This document shows, one piece after another, positions 1-11,633 of a stretch of 64,000 bases of DNA. The number at the start of each line of letters is the position of its first letter. The first letter of the stretch is position 1. The notes below the pieces were generated by a model, which had not been told where the DNA came from, did no database searches, and was given only the letters and a program-made list of their open reading frames with translations. The translations under genes and the position numbers were made by a program. Origin of the DNA: Podospora comata (taxonomy: Eukaryota > Ascomycota > Sordariomycetes > Sordariales > Podosporaceae); assembly GCA_017354895.1 (NCBI GenBank), contig CP071494.1, forward strand, positions 4,898,001 through 4,962,000, written 5' to 3'.

Positions 1-1089
1 AATGGACAAATCACCAAGCCCTCCCGCCAAGCCCTCCCCGTGGCCGTTACAGGATCCCATGCTGCACATCTTTTGTGGAGACGACGATGGCTTCCCGGGA
101 AGACTTCCACAAAGACATGGATTGTTAACGACAGATGATCCAGATTCGGAAGATCAACCAGCAAGCCGTGGAAGCGTTCATGCTGAGGAGCCGAGATCTG
201 TAGTAGCGTTTTCTCGGTGTCCTATGAGATCTGCGAAGATGGCCGCCGAAACGGCCAGTAGTAGCTATTTGGGAGACCACATGGCTCCAGGTTGCAAAAC
301 GGCCCCGGGACAGGCCAACGAGCGGTGGTTGAGTAACGGCGACCGCCTTTGGCGCAACCAGCCACCAGCAGATCGGAGAAGTCTTCCATGAACATGCTGC
401 TTTTCTGTCGAGTGAACAATCCAGTGGCCAGTCATCCGATCACTGCCGCCGATACCACTTGTTGATGCAGGCGTGCAAGACGAAGGGGGGAATGGCAAGG
501 GTTCGATGTCGCCTTGAGTCACTGGGCCTGGCGCGAGACTCTGGAGGGTTTTCTGGTAGCGGCCCATGATTGGTTCAATATCAAGCAAGCGAAGACAGCT
601 CTTAGCCTGATCAGGCATGGAGGAATTGAGCTGGCTGCTCCCTGCGTCTTGCTGGATATCATCGAGGTACGGGAAGGAGCATCGGAAGCTAGAGCTGTGC
701 TAAGAATTTTGCTGGGAGAATACGAGCAGATAAGTTAGCGAATGAAGCGGCACAGATATCGCGAGGGTAAAGGTGAATCGGGCTGCTTACCTCACCCACA
801 AATTGCGCGCAGTGATTGGTGGAGAAGGCCCACTCTCAGTTTCTGCAAAGCCCTGAGTTCCCGCGGTTCCAGTGGCTGCTTCTGCTCAATCACGGTGGTC
901 TGCTATCCGCTCAGACAGGGCATGCTCCCCTGCCGCAGGCTAAGACGATGGACCAGTAGAAACAGAGCATTGCATGCTGGGGCCCCGCCCGCTCTCCCTG
1001 TTCGATCCATTCTCCAATCCTCCACTGCACCACCCACCTCCAGCTGCGCACCAGGCGGCCAGTTGTTCCAGGACAATTGATATCTCCTT
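1..1089. other. left edge, no confident gene
   Basis: Several short open frames occur on both strands (for example 514-738 plus and 265-618 minus). None joins through plausible splice sites into a longer product, and I recognise no family. The stretch could hold the degraded or terminal part of a gene lying to the left, or simply distal promoter. Confidence 0.4.
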
Positions 1090-2461
1090 TTCTGTTGCTC
1101 TGCTCTCGTCTTCTCTTTTTTCCTTTCTGCAACGCCAGCAAACCGCCCTTCCTTTTCACCCTCCCCCTCTTCCTCTCTTCGTACCGCCGTCCTTGTGTCG
1201 GTGTCACCGTTGCCCGTCATTGTCGTCGTTGATTGAGAATCCATCCATTTTTTTCTTCACCGCGCATTCTCTCGACCTACACAGAGCACAGCACAGTTTC
1301 GCCAAAACAGCACCAAAAAAAAGAGAAACACCACAAAAAAAGGAGAAGTGAATATAGGCAAAGGAAAGGATCCGGAAAAAGCGCGCACATCAGCATCACC
1401 TGCACCAAAAAACTACTTTTAATCCTTGTATTTTATTTTTGCGCCCGCTTTATTCCACTTCGTCGCCGCCATCGCGAGCCTCGGTACCTTTTGGGCAGCC
1501 ATCATCAATCTCTTCGACAACTCGCACTATCATAACCAACTTAATTCGCTCAGAGGGTGATATTGCAGCAGCAGAAAACGAAAGAAGAAGCAAGACAATA
1601 CAGAGTACAGCACAGCACAGCAGCACCGGAATCTGGGAACACAGGATAAAACCTTGTTCGCATCTTTGCACCTCCTGGAAAGAAAGGAACAAGCTGGTGG
1701 ATTTCCCAACGTCTTTGACTCGTGTCTGCGGGTGTCCCACACAAAGCGCGCAACCCCACGAGTTACCCGGATTTGGACGCGCCGGTCTCCAGCCTGTCTG
1801 CTGACTGTGGGCTCCCCTCCCATCGCCACCGCCTGTTAAGCCAGAACCGCACTGGGCTTTTCCAGCACCTACTTCCTTCAGCGTGCCCTTCACCTTCTCT
1901 CCGACAAAAAAACCCGCCTTTTCTCTTTCCCCTCTGTCCGCGCTGGCTTTGCCCGCTTTCTCTGACGCCCTTCCGCTCATTCAGCATCACAGTCTTTTTT
2001 CCTTCGTCTTCCCCATCGACAACTGTTAATTCCAAACCATCAGCACCGTCTGTCTTATTGGACTTGGCTTTTTCTTCTCTTTCGGGACCAGCATCTTTGC
2101 ATCATCTTTTTTTGCACTTCCTCCACGAGAGAGGAATAGATCGCATCGCAGAAAGTTAAACGTTCGACCACGTCTCTCTCTTCTTGCGACCTTTGGCATC
2201 ATCAGTATATGCTTCTTAATTTCTAACTTTGACTTGAACGTTTCTACGCAACCTCGTCCTCGTCCTCGACCTCGACGGGCTTCGATTTCGATACCCACCA
2301 CCGCTTCGAGCCAGAGCGATCGCGCCAGGCAGTTCAAAGCTCCATCCTTTCAGCACATCGGCTCTTTTCGCCAGTTTCGATATCCGACTCGTGCTATCGC
2401 GTAAAGAGAAAGCCTTTCCCAGCTCTCTCCAGACATATTTTTGAGTCCATACCACGTTGTA
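1090..2461 (+). promoter_or_regulatory. long pyrimidine-rich promoter/5' leader
   Basis: About 1.4 kb rich in C and T on the plus strand (for example 1090-1200, 1860-2000 and 2040-2120) leads directly to the ATG at 2462. CT tracts of this kind precede the transcription start of well-expressed or developmentally regulated genes in filamentous fungi. Several upstream ATGs open only short frames, so the leader may carry uORFs or a leader intron. Transcript start and splicing cannot be decided from sequence alone. Confidence 0.5.
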
Positions 2462-3366
2462 ATGGGCCCTGGCGGTCTCGCTCAAATGTCTCACGCTCCC
2501 TACAACACCACCCACGGCCTCGGCATGGCTTCCTCTGGACTGGCGTCTCGCCGTGGCGGTCAAAATCTCAAGCCTCTCTCGTTCGAGGGTATGAAAGCCC
2601 CAACTGAGCAGGATAACGGCCTGCCGACTCCCCGCACCAGCCGCGGCCATCTCCTCGCCGGTCTTCGCACCGCACCCAAGTCGGCTATGGCCTCCAGCTT
2701 CCCCAACAACGGTCCCGCTTCACCGACCGTTCAAGGGCCAGCCGGCCGGAACAACCGCAACTCCATGGGCCCCGGTATGTTTGACAACATGTACGGCGGA
2801 CCTAAGACGTCGATACCCCGGTTCGGCGGTGCCCACCAGCAGCAGGTTCAGCAGGCTCAGCAGCAGCAGGCCTACAATGTCGGTGGTGGTGCTGGTGGAT
2901 ATTCGCAGCAGCACTACACCACAGAGCAGATCCTGGCCCCGCCTCAGATCCAGCTTGATGATGTCTCGCAGGACCAGCTTGACCCCAACATCCATGCTCA
3001 GCTGCTGTACACCAATGCCTACCTCTCGGAGCAGCAGCAACGTCTACAGCAGCAGCTTAAGGCTTTGCAGGCTGCCGCCCAGCAGTTTCAGGGGCTTAAT
3101 CTCAATGCTCAGGCTCAGCTTATGCAGCAGCAGAACTCCATGATGCAGCAGCAAGGTTTTCCCAACATGTACCAACAGCAAGCCCAGCTTCAGGGTATGA
3201 TGGGCCCAACCACTCCTGACGCCAGCAATGTCTACTATGACCCCCGCACTGGTCAAATTTACATGGACCCGACCCAGGTGCAGGTGCAGGCACAGCTTCA
3301 AGCGCAGGCTCAGGCCCAGCTCAATGCTCAGTACCTCCAGCAAGCCCAAGCGATGCAGGCGGCCAT

Positions 3367-3400
<34 letters not shown>

Positions 3401-4270
3401 GCCGGTCCTGGCGCCCCTCGTGTGCAAGTTTCCCCCCCTCCCGAGGCGAGAAACAGCTTCCGCAGCCCCACACCCCCTCGTCGCTACGATTCGCCCCTTG
3501 TTGAGAACCCAGCACCGCTGCCCCCTCCGAGCGCCAATGCCTTCCGTCGTGGCCATAAGAAGACCCCTTCGACTGTGACTCCAAGTGCCAGCAAGACTTC
3601 TCTGACTATTTCGACTGGTGACGAGCCGCTCAAGACTGCGGCCAGCAGTCTCAAGACGGGCTCGTTTCCACCTATGACCCCTCTGACTTCTGGCTATGGC
3701 CCTGGCCAGGCTCGTGCTGGAGAGCACCCTGTCCGCCAACCCCGGAACCCTCCCTCGCTCGACGAGCTCAAGTCCAAGCCTACTGCCAAGCACGACGGAA
3801 GCAAGAACTTTGTGACTCGCACCCGGCGTACCGTCATCAGCAACATTGTTCGTGCTGGTATGGAACGCCGCAAGGAGGCTCGCGGTTCCGGAAGCGTTAG
3901 CCCTGTTTCTGAGAGCGCCGAGGAGACGGTTGAGACACCCGTCACCGACAATGACAGTGATTCGGGCCGCAGTGGATCTGGCAGCCTGGTTGAGCGTGAT
4001 GATGCCGAGTGCAGCCTGCCCAGCTCGCGTACCAGCACTGGCAGCTGGGGCGCCATTGGTTCCGATCGTCCCAGCTCCCGTCAGAAGTATGAGCGTCGTG
4101 GCCCCGACAGCGCCTCGTCATCGGATAACGAGGGCCTCCGTGACTCGGGCAGCTTTGCCAGCCTTCTCAAGAACAGCTCTCGCCGTGTCAAGCCCGATAC
4201 TGTTGAGGGTCAACGCAAGGCTGCCATGCTTGTTCTCACCAGCTCCGAGAAGCGCAAGCTTGTTGTCTGA
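2462..4270 (+). CDS. Gln-rich low-complexity conserved fungal protein
   Basis: Single open frame of 602 residues. The ATG at 2462 is used; the frame extends seven codons upstream only through a TTG. Residues about 1-100 are Gly/Ser/Pro rich. About 120-320 is Gln/Ala/Met rich with a pure Gln run from (CAGCAA) codons near 3367-3400. A Pro/Ser region follows, then a basic segment (TRTRRTVISNIVRAGMERR) around residues 450-475, an acidic Ser/Asp-rich stretch, and a Lys/Arg-rich end. There is no transmembrane segment or signal peptide. The short basic and C-terminal blocks look more conserved than the rest. I do not recognise the family; the composition fits a nuclear or RNA-granule scaffold, which is inference only. 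The gene sits behind an unusually long CT-rich leader. Confidence 0.75.
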
Positions 4271-5364
4271 GTATGTTTTGTTTTTCGCAGGCCGACACTA
4301 CGAAGGAGGAATAATGGACATCGGATAACAACATCTTTACGCTAATTACGATCATGCCCTACGGTTTCCTTCTTACGGCCGGTGATGAGGGCCCTTCGTG
4401 ACAGGATCGGCGTGCCATCCTCACGTCGGTGAATCAATTCCGGACGGCTTCATGACGTTTTTTTTTTTCGCCTTTGCGTACGGGGATGACCGGGAAACTG
4501 GGGTTTTGCTTCGATGCTTGGGGTGGCGTGAACGTTTTCGTTTCATATTCACTTCTTGCAACATGATTTTGGCTGGGACTGGGTTGGTGCATTTTCGGGA
4601 CAAGTACTTACTTTTGACGCTTTCGATTCGTTCTCGACATTGCCTTGAGCCGTGTCACATAGTTTTGCGTTGGTGGATTGTTGCAACGGTTCATTTCATT
4701 GCGCTCATTTTCCCCGACGTTTACGACTGCGCCCGTCTCTTTGTCGATTTTGGACGGTGATCTACATGGCCTGGGAACAGGCAGGCGGGAGCTTTGGAGT
4801 GAACCGTGGGCCAGTTGAGTTGGAGAGATTGAGGAGAATAGCCATGGCTATTTGGTCATGATGCTTGGAGGGCAACGGGAAGGGTGAATCAGGCAGGGGA
4901 AAAAGAAGGGGTATGGTTCACTTTTGTCGCTGATTTTTCCACGCCAGCACGTCTGCCGATTCTGCTTCGGGGAAACAGCCGATGGTCAAGGTTAATCAGG
5001 CAGAACGAGGCAGAGAATTTGTAGATAGGATATCAATCAACTTAAGTCTTTACACATACTTCACTCTTCACTCTTCATTCTCGGTACCGGGGCAGCCGAT
5101 TGCCGTATCTAAAGTCCGGGAAGGCGGGGTATTTCCCAGATGCCCCGCTGATGCCGGCCGCGAAAGCCGACGCTTTTGCAAAGCACCTCTCACCTATGAT
5201 GTCGTGCTCCGAGAAAGCGATTGCAACTTTGTTTGTCGGACATAGCATATCGCCGAATGTGTGTTTTCCATGCTTAAAGCTGTTGCTCACTTTTTCTTTT
5301 TTCCCTTGCTTTGCTGGCTCACAAACCTCTCATAAAATTCCAACAGCAGAGAACAACAACAAAA
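4271..5364. other. intergenic, 3' region and promoter
   Basis: Carries the 3' region of the Gln-rich gene (T-rich patches around 4460 and 4610) and the promoter of the aldo-keto reductase, with CT-rich sequence at 5050-5085 and 5285-5325. Nothing here supports a gene. Confidence 0.4.
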
Positions 5365-6481
5365 ATGTCACCTCTCATCACTTCCACAGGCAAGCCCCGC
5401 GTCATTCTCGGCTTGATGACCTTTGGCCCAGATGAGGAAACCGGCGCCAGAATAACCGACGTGGGGGAGTACAACCGCGTTCTGGACCTGCTGCAGAGCA
5501 GAGGTTACAACGAGGTCGACACAGCGAGGCTGTACATCGGGGGCAAGCAGGAAGCCTTCACTGCGGAGACGAACTGGCAACAGAGGGGGCTGACTCTGGC
5601 GACCAAGGTGGTGTACCCCAAGGATGGAGGAGAGAACACCAAGGAGAAAGTCCAGGAAAGCGTGGCCATTAGCTTGAAGGAGCTGAAGGCTGAGGCGGTG
5701 GATATCTTGTACTTGCATGCTGCTGTAAGTTGAGCTTGTAGATCGGGTGCCTGTCGGTGCATCATGCTGATCCAACGGACAGGACCGCTCCACTCCCTTT
5801 GCGGAAACACTCGAGGCCATCAACGAGCTTCACAAAGCCGGCAGATTTGTCACCTTTGGCATCTCCAACTTTACCGCCTTCGAGGTTGCCGAGATTGTCC
5901 TTACGTGCAAGTACAACGGCTGGGTCAGGCCAACCTTGTACCAGGGCATGTACAACGCCATCACTCGCTCTCTGGAGCCCGAGCTGATCCCCGCGCTGAG
6001 ACGCTACGGCCTCGATCTCGTGGTCTACAACCCCCTCGCCGGCGGTCTCTTTTCGGGCAAGATCAAGACCAAGGACTTTGTGCCTGCCGAGGGGAGGTTC
6101 AGCGACAGCACCACCACGATGGGCAAGATGTACCGCAACAGGTATTTCAAGGACTCCACCTTCCAGGCGCTCAAGATTGTGGAGGAGGCGGCGGAAAAGG
6201 CGGGCATCACGCTCATCGAGGCGGCGTTGAGGTGGGTGGTGCATCACTCGGCGTTGAACATCAAGGCCGGGAACGACGGGGTGATCATTGGGGTTAGCAG
6301 CTACGAGCAGCTGGATGGCAACTTGACGGATCTGGAGAAGGGACCGTTGCCGGAGGAGGTGGTGAAGGCGTTTGATGAGGCGTGGAAGGTGAACAAGGCT
6401 GATACGGTGAACTACTGGCACGGGGAGGTCAAGTATGGGTATGATACGAGGGAGGCCCTTTTTGGAGCTGGTGCTAAATAA
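5365..6481 (+). CDS. aldo-keto reductase, AKR7 (aflatoxin aldehyde reductase) type
   Basis: Exons 5365-5724 and 5783-6481 (58-nt intron, donor GTAAGT, acceptor ACAG) give 352 residues. NADPH-dependent reduction of aldehydes or ketones is the family activity. The AKR tetrad is visible: Asp52 and Tyr57 in VDTARLY, Lys81 in LATK, His118 in LYLHAAD. The splice falls just after this His and restores LHAADRSTPF. The C-terminal half shows the AKR7 pattern LYQGMYNAITR, VVYNPLAGGLFSGK and GVSSYEQL. Length and order match cytosolic AKR7/YakC-like enzymes. The ATG is preceded by an A-rich context. Neighbours do not suggest a pathway. The substrate is unknown; fungal members range from detoxification to secondary metabolism. 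Confidence 0.92.
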
Positions 6482-7133
6482 CTGGGTCACTACAAGCAAC
6501 CCTTTCCGTATGCAGGGAAACTTTAAATCGACATCAGTTGTTTTGGCTGTTGCTCAGAGGTCCATAAGGGCACCATGGCTGGAGCTTATGACAACGACAG
6601 CTACGGCAAAGTCCAGCATTCTTGTCGTAAAGGTAGCACTTGAGCACCTTGTCCACCCTCGGACTGCTGTTTTCCCAACGCAAATTAATCCGAAGACAGC
6701 ACAAGTTCTAGCGGAATCCGAGCTCTCGCTCTGGCTACCAGATCAGGGATCCAGCTGTAGTGCACCCTGACAGAGCTCCGTTGGGTGGCAGTGCCCTCTT
6801 ATTGGCCACTAAAGGTGCCACCACGTCCGAAATGTTGACAGCACGCACTCCTCAGCCCTACACATTGGCACCGTCATAGTTCATTGTTGGTCCCAATAAA
6901 CAAGAAGTGGCGTTGAAGAAAGCCCAGCGCCAAGAGTGTGCCGCCTTTTGCACTGCCTCTTATTTCCATTGAACTGTACCCGCAGAACGTGATGTCCAGT
7001 TGGGATCAACAGGGAGCACAACTTATAAACCCATTCAATCGTCCAGAACTTGGCAGCTATTTCTGAGCTTCAATTACATTCCCATTGTGTCTATTCTTTG
7101 CCCTATTGGACTTGCTTACCATCAACCACCAAA
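6482..7133. other. intergenic
   Basis: Contains the reductase 3' region and the promoter of the next gene, including a TATA-like element at 7024. No gene is supported. Confidence 0.4.
7024..7029 (+). promoter_or_regulatory. TATA-like box
   Basis: TATAAA lies about 105 bases before the ATG of the LURP-one-like gene, with a short CT-containing leader after it. The position is compatible with a core promoter; not otherwise tested. Confidence 0.35.
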
Positions 7134-7817
7134 ATGGCCTACCAACTACCCCCCTTACCGCAGCCCATCGCGGTGTTCGACCAGTTTGTCGCTCGGCAAA
7201 CCGAAACACTAGTCATCAAGGAGAAGTTACTCGACAGCTTTGACATCAAGACACACACAGGGCAACCTGTGCTTCGAGTTCAGGGTCAGCTGCTGTCTAT
7301 GAGAGGACGAAAGACGGTCACGGATTTGGGGGGTGCTCATCTATTCGACATCGTCAAGGAGATGCTCCACATACACGCCACATTTGCTGCAAATAGTCAA
7401 TCTGGGGAGAGGCTGTTGGAGGTGAAGAGTGGTTTTGCTTGTAAGTTTTGACCAAGAGTTGCTTGCTGTTCTGCTTCATCAGGTAAGGATCAAATGCTGA
7501 CGGCTATGGGGTGATAATTAGTGGTCGGTTCCAAAGCTAGAGCAACATTTACAAACAGGCGAACTGGCCAGCCTGTCACTCTTTTTATGAAGGGCAACTG
7601 GTTTGACACGTCGGCGGATATTGTTGATGAGGCCACTGGCGCCGTGGTTGCGAGGATTGACCGCAAGTTGTTGAACATGAGAGAGGCGTTTCTTGGTCAG
7701 CAGACGTACCACCTCACGGTTGCGCCAGGGGCTGATATGGCTGTTCTGGTCGCTATGTGCATTGCCCTTGATGAAAAGAACAATGAGGGACAGGGTGGGT
7801 TCTGCGCGGTGATGTGA
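7134..7817 (+). CDS. LURP-one-related / tubby C-terminal-like protein
   Basis: Exons 7134-7440 and 7522-7817 (81-nt intron, GTAAGT donor, branch TGCTGAC) give 200 residues. The family has a small beta-barrel related to the tubby C-terminal and scramblase folds. Supporting patterns are LVIKEKLLDSFDIKTHTGQP, then VQGQLLSMRGRKTV, then SKARATFTNRRTGQP and GNWFDTSADIVDEATG, ending in VAMCIALDEKNNE. This is the full length for a fungal LOR protein. Biochemical function is not established for fungal members; phosphoinositide or membrane binding is inferred from the fold. A TATA-like element lies about 105 bases upstream. Confidence 0.85.
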
Positions 7818-8424
7818 TGGGGAAGATGAAGGAAGGCAGTGGTGGATTGGTTGTATGCATTGCTACAGAATTTATACCCCCTTTTGTTTTCTTTCTTGTA
7901 CCTGATTAGAACAAAACATATCTGTCAACATCAGAAACCCATCTCATCTTTGCTGACCTGGTTACCTTAGGAAGTGTCAGCTTTGAACATGGGCACGAGC
8001 ACTCACAACCCAGACAATGACATCACCCAGGGGGCTTACAGTTTGGAGCAGCACCACAGATTGCCACTGATCTCCAAGAATCGCTCAGACACTTTGTCAT
8101 CGTGACGGAATATTAGCCCACAGCTTGCCATCACCAAGTCAACCGCCATGGTCTTTTCTAGAGCCAGCCACTCGATGCTGCCAGAGCTCGTGGGATGACC
8201 TGCTTTGACGCCTTCAAACCGCCACGATGTCAATACACGCAAGTCCACTCGAAGACAGCCAGGACAGCGTTGCCCAGATAAGACCGCCACCACCCAAGGC
8301 CGACAACTGGCGAGACGCAGTCTATTTCTCGACTATAATTCGGCACAGTTCCAAAATCTACGAGTTCTTTGGGATCTCGAGATCCTCAATATCATCGTCC
8401 CTAACTCCACCGACCACTGTTTTC
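7818..8424. other. intergenic / possible 5' extension of next gene
   Basis: Holds the 3' region of the LURP-one-like gene and the leader of the transporter. An in-frame ATG at 8227 would add 66 residues to the transporter; that segment has no recognisable character, so the later ATG is preferred. Confidence 0.4.
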
Positions 8425-10256
8425 ATGTCGGCTGCCCTCACACATCAGGACACCCCACAAAATGGAACTGGCACCACAACGAGCACAACCATGAGCGGCC
8501 TCCTCCCTATCCAGACCGGAAGCACCCCCACAACGCAAAGTTGGCAGAGCCCCAAAAGTGATACGGGAAGCTATTCTAGCTCGAATGGGCCTGTTGAGAT
8601 CGCTAGAGGGCAACCGCCAGAAACCCAACGCCAGGAAACTGAGAGTCCAGTGCTTCTAAAGGTTAGGCGCCATGGCGTGTACGGGATGGACAGGTTCAAA
8701 AGTGGCTTCAAAGACGAACCAGATGAGCCCGGGCGAGCACAGGCTGGCGGCATTTTCCCGACTCGCACGATATCACGCACCCCGACAGCGACAAGCAGTA
8801 GACACGCTAGCATCACTCGACAGCGGTACACGTCTGATGCGACGCAGACGCTGATGGATGTGGAAAAGACGGAAAGGGTGAGGGCAGAGTCTTTGAGGAG
8901 GCCGAGCCTTCATCGTCGGTGGGGGAGCCTTTTGCAGAGCGCTTCCCCTCTGTGGTACGGATTCCCAGATTGTGTGTGTTTGTTCTGGGAGAATGACGGC
9001 TAACTCTGTTTGATCTTTGACTTAGGTTCGCCACGCCAGCCTCCCTCGCGCTGCTGGCGATGATTATGCGCCTTCTTCCCAGGATATTGATCGACTTTCG
9101 AGGCCTCAGGACGATATCCGACGTTTTCTTCATGGGGGATTTGATCTTGTTTTCGATAGCCACTCCCTTGTTCCTCCTTCGAGTGGGGTTCTATCCCCGG
9201 CGCAATCTGTCGCTCCCGATCATTGAGCGCGATTCCCTTCAGTTTGCCTACCTTCCGCTCTGGGCAACTTCGTTCCTGGGTCTGGTCATGTTTGCGGGGT
9301 TTGTTGTCGCCGAGGGGAGAGTCCACCCGGCACGGGGGTGGGGCATAGCGGTGTATGTTTGCTGGTGGATAGGAATGGTGTGGGCTGTGGCGACTGGCTT
9401 TGCCATCCTCACGGTTCTCATGTCGAGCAGCAGCGTCAAATCAAAGACGGCGCACGGCAGGTTTGCGCCTCTGCTGGCCGTGTTGGGGGGTGTCACTGGC
9501 GTTGCGACTGGTGCGCTGATTGGGGCGGCGCTTTGTCTCCCTGGAGTCGGGGTGAGGCCGGAACAACACAGGATATTTGACGACAGGCTGGCTGAGCCGG
9601 TGATTTTCTTTTCGATTTGCGCCGTGGGGGCCGTGTTGGTTTTGACGATGATTGTCTACTCGGTTTTGATGCATGAGCTGCTGCTGGTGACCGGTTGGCC
9701 ACCACCGGAGCTGACGACGGCCATATTCTTCTTCATAGGCCCTCTCGGCCAAGCAGGAGCTGCGTTGCTCTTCCTTGGGGACGCTGCTGGCAAGGTTGTT
9801 TTTCCGCCGCCAGCAAACTACGGCTCTGATTTAGGAGGCGTTGTTCCCACGGCAACGGATTCAGGGGTTAGTGGAGACGATGGCGTGGCGCCAGCAGGGG
9901 GCATAGCGATACAGCACAAACTGAGCCCGTCCCTGGCGACTTTGCCCTTGAACATGATAGGGTTGACATTCGCCTTGCTTCTGGCAGGAATGGCCATCAC
10001 TTGGCTGGTACTTGCGTTTATCAACCTGCTTCACCGCATGTCCAGGCGCGAACTGTACTGGAATTCGAGCTGGAACGGCCTCGTTTTTAACATTGCCACC
10101 ATCTCCATCACTTCGCTCTGGCTAAGCTTGTCGTTGGAGTCGCCATTCTTTCGCATTGCGACTTGTATCTTTCTGATACTCTCGCTGTTAACTCTACTTG
10201 GTAATCTGGTGTTTCTCGTGTGGTTGGCTATCAAGCGCGGGTATTGTGTTAGGTGA
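8425..10256 (+). CDS. TDT-family (tellurite/dicarboxylate, SLAC1/Ssu1-like) membrane protein
   Basis: Exons 8425-8954 and 9026-10256 give 586 residues (652 if the ATG at 8227 is used). The 71-nt intron has donor GTACGG and branch GCTAAC, and splits a Trp codon. Residues 1-175 are a Ser/Thr/Pro-rich cytosolic tail. About nine to ten hydrophobic segments follow, beginning FATPASLALLAMIM, then VFFMGDLILFSIATPLFLL, LQFAYLPLWATSFLG, a long VCWWIGMVWAVATGFAIL segment and IFFFIGPLGQAGAALLFLG. This order fits the TDT family of malate, sulfite and anion transporters. The match is divergent, so I do not assign sulfite or malate as substrate. Probably plasma membrane. A soluble loop of about 60 residues after GDAAGK is unusual. 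Confidence 0.75.
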
Positions 10257-10488
10257 TAGGGGAGCATGATGGTCTTGGATATCTTGTCGATATTCGTCGT
10301 CTCCGAATTAGTATACCTAGGTAGATACTTACTATGACATTGAATCTGAGGTTACATTCAATCATGGTTGGTTGCATCAAAAGCGGAAAAGATCAACTGG
10401 GGTTATAGGCAACGGAACTCTTCCATTGTTCTCACCTTGCGGGGCAACACCGAACAATTTCATCGTCACCGCAACCAAACTTATCATC

Positions 10489-11325
10489 ATGAAACTCGCC
10501 GTCGCCGGATCAACAGGTTTCGTGGGGGCTGAGGTTATCCGTCAAGCCCTTTCCGATCCACAAATCACATCTCTTGTCGCGCTCGGCCGGCGCCCAGCTA
10601 CCACTCTCCAGAACCTCGGACCAACTGCCGACGTCAGCAAGCTCAAATCGGTCATCATCGATGACTTTGGTGCGGATTACCCGGACAGTGTCAAAGCAGA
10701 GCTCTCCAACGCCGATGCGTGTATTTGGTATGTTCTTTGGGTAGGTCATGTATTCGTTGTCTTTCAAGCTAATAGACCCAGGACGATCGCCATCACGCCG
10801 GCGAAATCCAGGTCGTACCCCTGGGAGCAAACCGTCAAGGTCTGTCGCGACTACGCCATCAAGGGCATCGAGACAATCAGTCAACTGCCGCGCGACAATG
10901 CAAACGGCAAGCCCTTTCGGTTCGTGTACATTAGTGGGTACAACTGTGAGCGAGACCAGACAAAGAAGCCCATGTGGCCTCTGCGAGATTACCTGCTGAT
11001 GCGTGTACGTTTGTCATCCTCTGGTTCAATTAGGTATTTACTAACATCACGTTAGGGGGAGGCCGAGTCGCGCATTCTGGAGTTTGCACAGAAGTCCCAT
11101 GGTGCCGTGGAAGTCCTTATTGCAAAGCCGGGCCTGATCATGGGGTATGGCAGCATTGTACCTGTCGTCCAGCGAGTTTTGATGACGGCGGTTGGGATAC
11201 CCAAGATTGCTGTTCAAGAGATAGCAGCTGGGTTGTTGGATCAAGTTGAGAATGGGTTTGAACGAGACACCTTGATGAGCGAAGATCTGTCGAGGATTGC
11301 CGCGAAGAAGAGGGGAAAGAAGTGA
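10489..11325 (+). CDS. NAD(P)-binding Rossmann-fold protein, atypical SDR
   Basis: Exons 10489-10727, 10782-11004 and 11056-11325 give 243 residues. The introns are 54 and 51 nt; the first has GTATGT and branch GCTAAT and splits a Trp codon. The N-terminus MKLAVAGSTGFVG carries the nucleotide-binding GxxGxxG pattern (Gly7, Gly10, Gly13). FRFVYISGYNCERD and the later YLLMRGEAESRILEF fit the atypical epimerase-like SDR group related to yeast YLR290C-type and plant HIM1 proteins. A classical YxxxK catalytic pair is not evident, so the protein may bind cofactor without classical SDR chemistry. Intron 1 is a multiple of three and stop-free, so unspliced message stays open. Substrate unknown. Confidence 0.82.
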
Positions 11326-11633
11326 TTTCTGGTGTACAGCTTCTCAGGGTATCAGATGCAAAACACATTTCATTTCATCCTTCAAGGGTATTGCGGTGCA
11401 ATTTTCTTCTGTCCATCTTAGAACCATTCACTCTGTTGGAAGCAAGCCCATATACAAATGGGAAACCCTGAATGCCCTCAAAACTTCTCTACCTCGGCCG
11501 ATACGAAAAGAAAGCATCAAACTCATCTCCCAACCTTTATTCCCAACTTGTCGCGATCCAAGGGCGTGCTGTTCTACCTAAGAACGTAGGGACTAGACCC
11601 TGACGTACAAGCACAAGAGCCTATCAACTCCAG
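11326..11633. other. convergent 3' intergenic
   Basis: Short stretch between the end of the Rossmann-fold gene (plus) and the end of the oxygenase relic (minus). Nothing else is visible. Confidence 0.4.

Noticed and set aside
1-740. Possible 3' part of a gene at the left edge
   Set aside because: Fragments in different frames with no convincing splice chain; not enough to call.
3044-3793. 249-codon antisense frame in the Gln-rich gene
   Set aside because: CAG repeats read as leucine-rich on the other strand; artefact.
4270-4291. GTATGT ... CGCAG pattern right after the stop of the Gln-rich gene
   Set aside because: Only about 20 nt, too short for an intron, and the stop codon precedes it.
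5762-6499. 245-codon open frame antisense to the aldo-keto reductase
   Set aside because: It overlaps both exons of a well-supported gene and has no family match; a shadow of GC-rich codon use.
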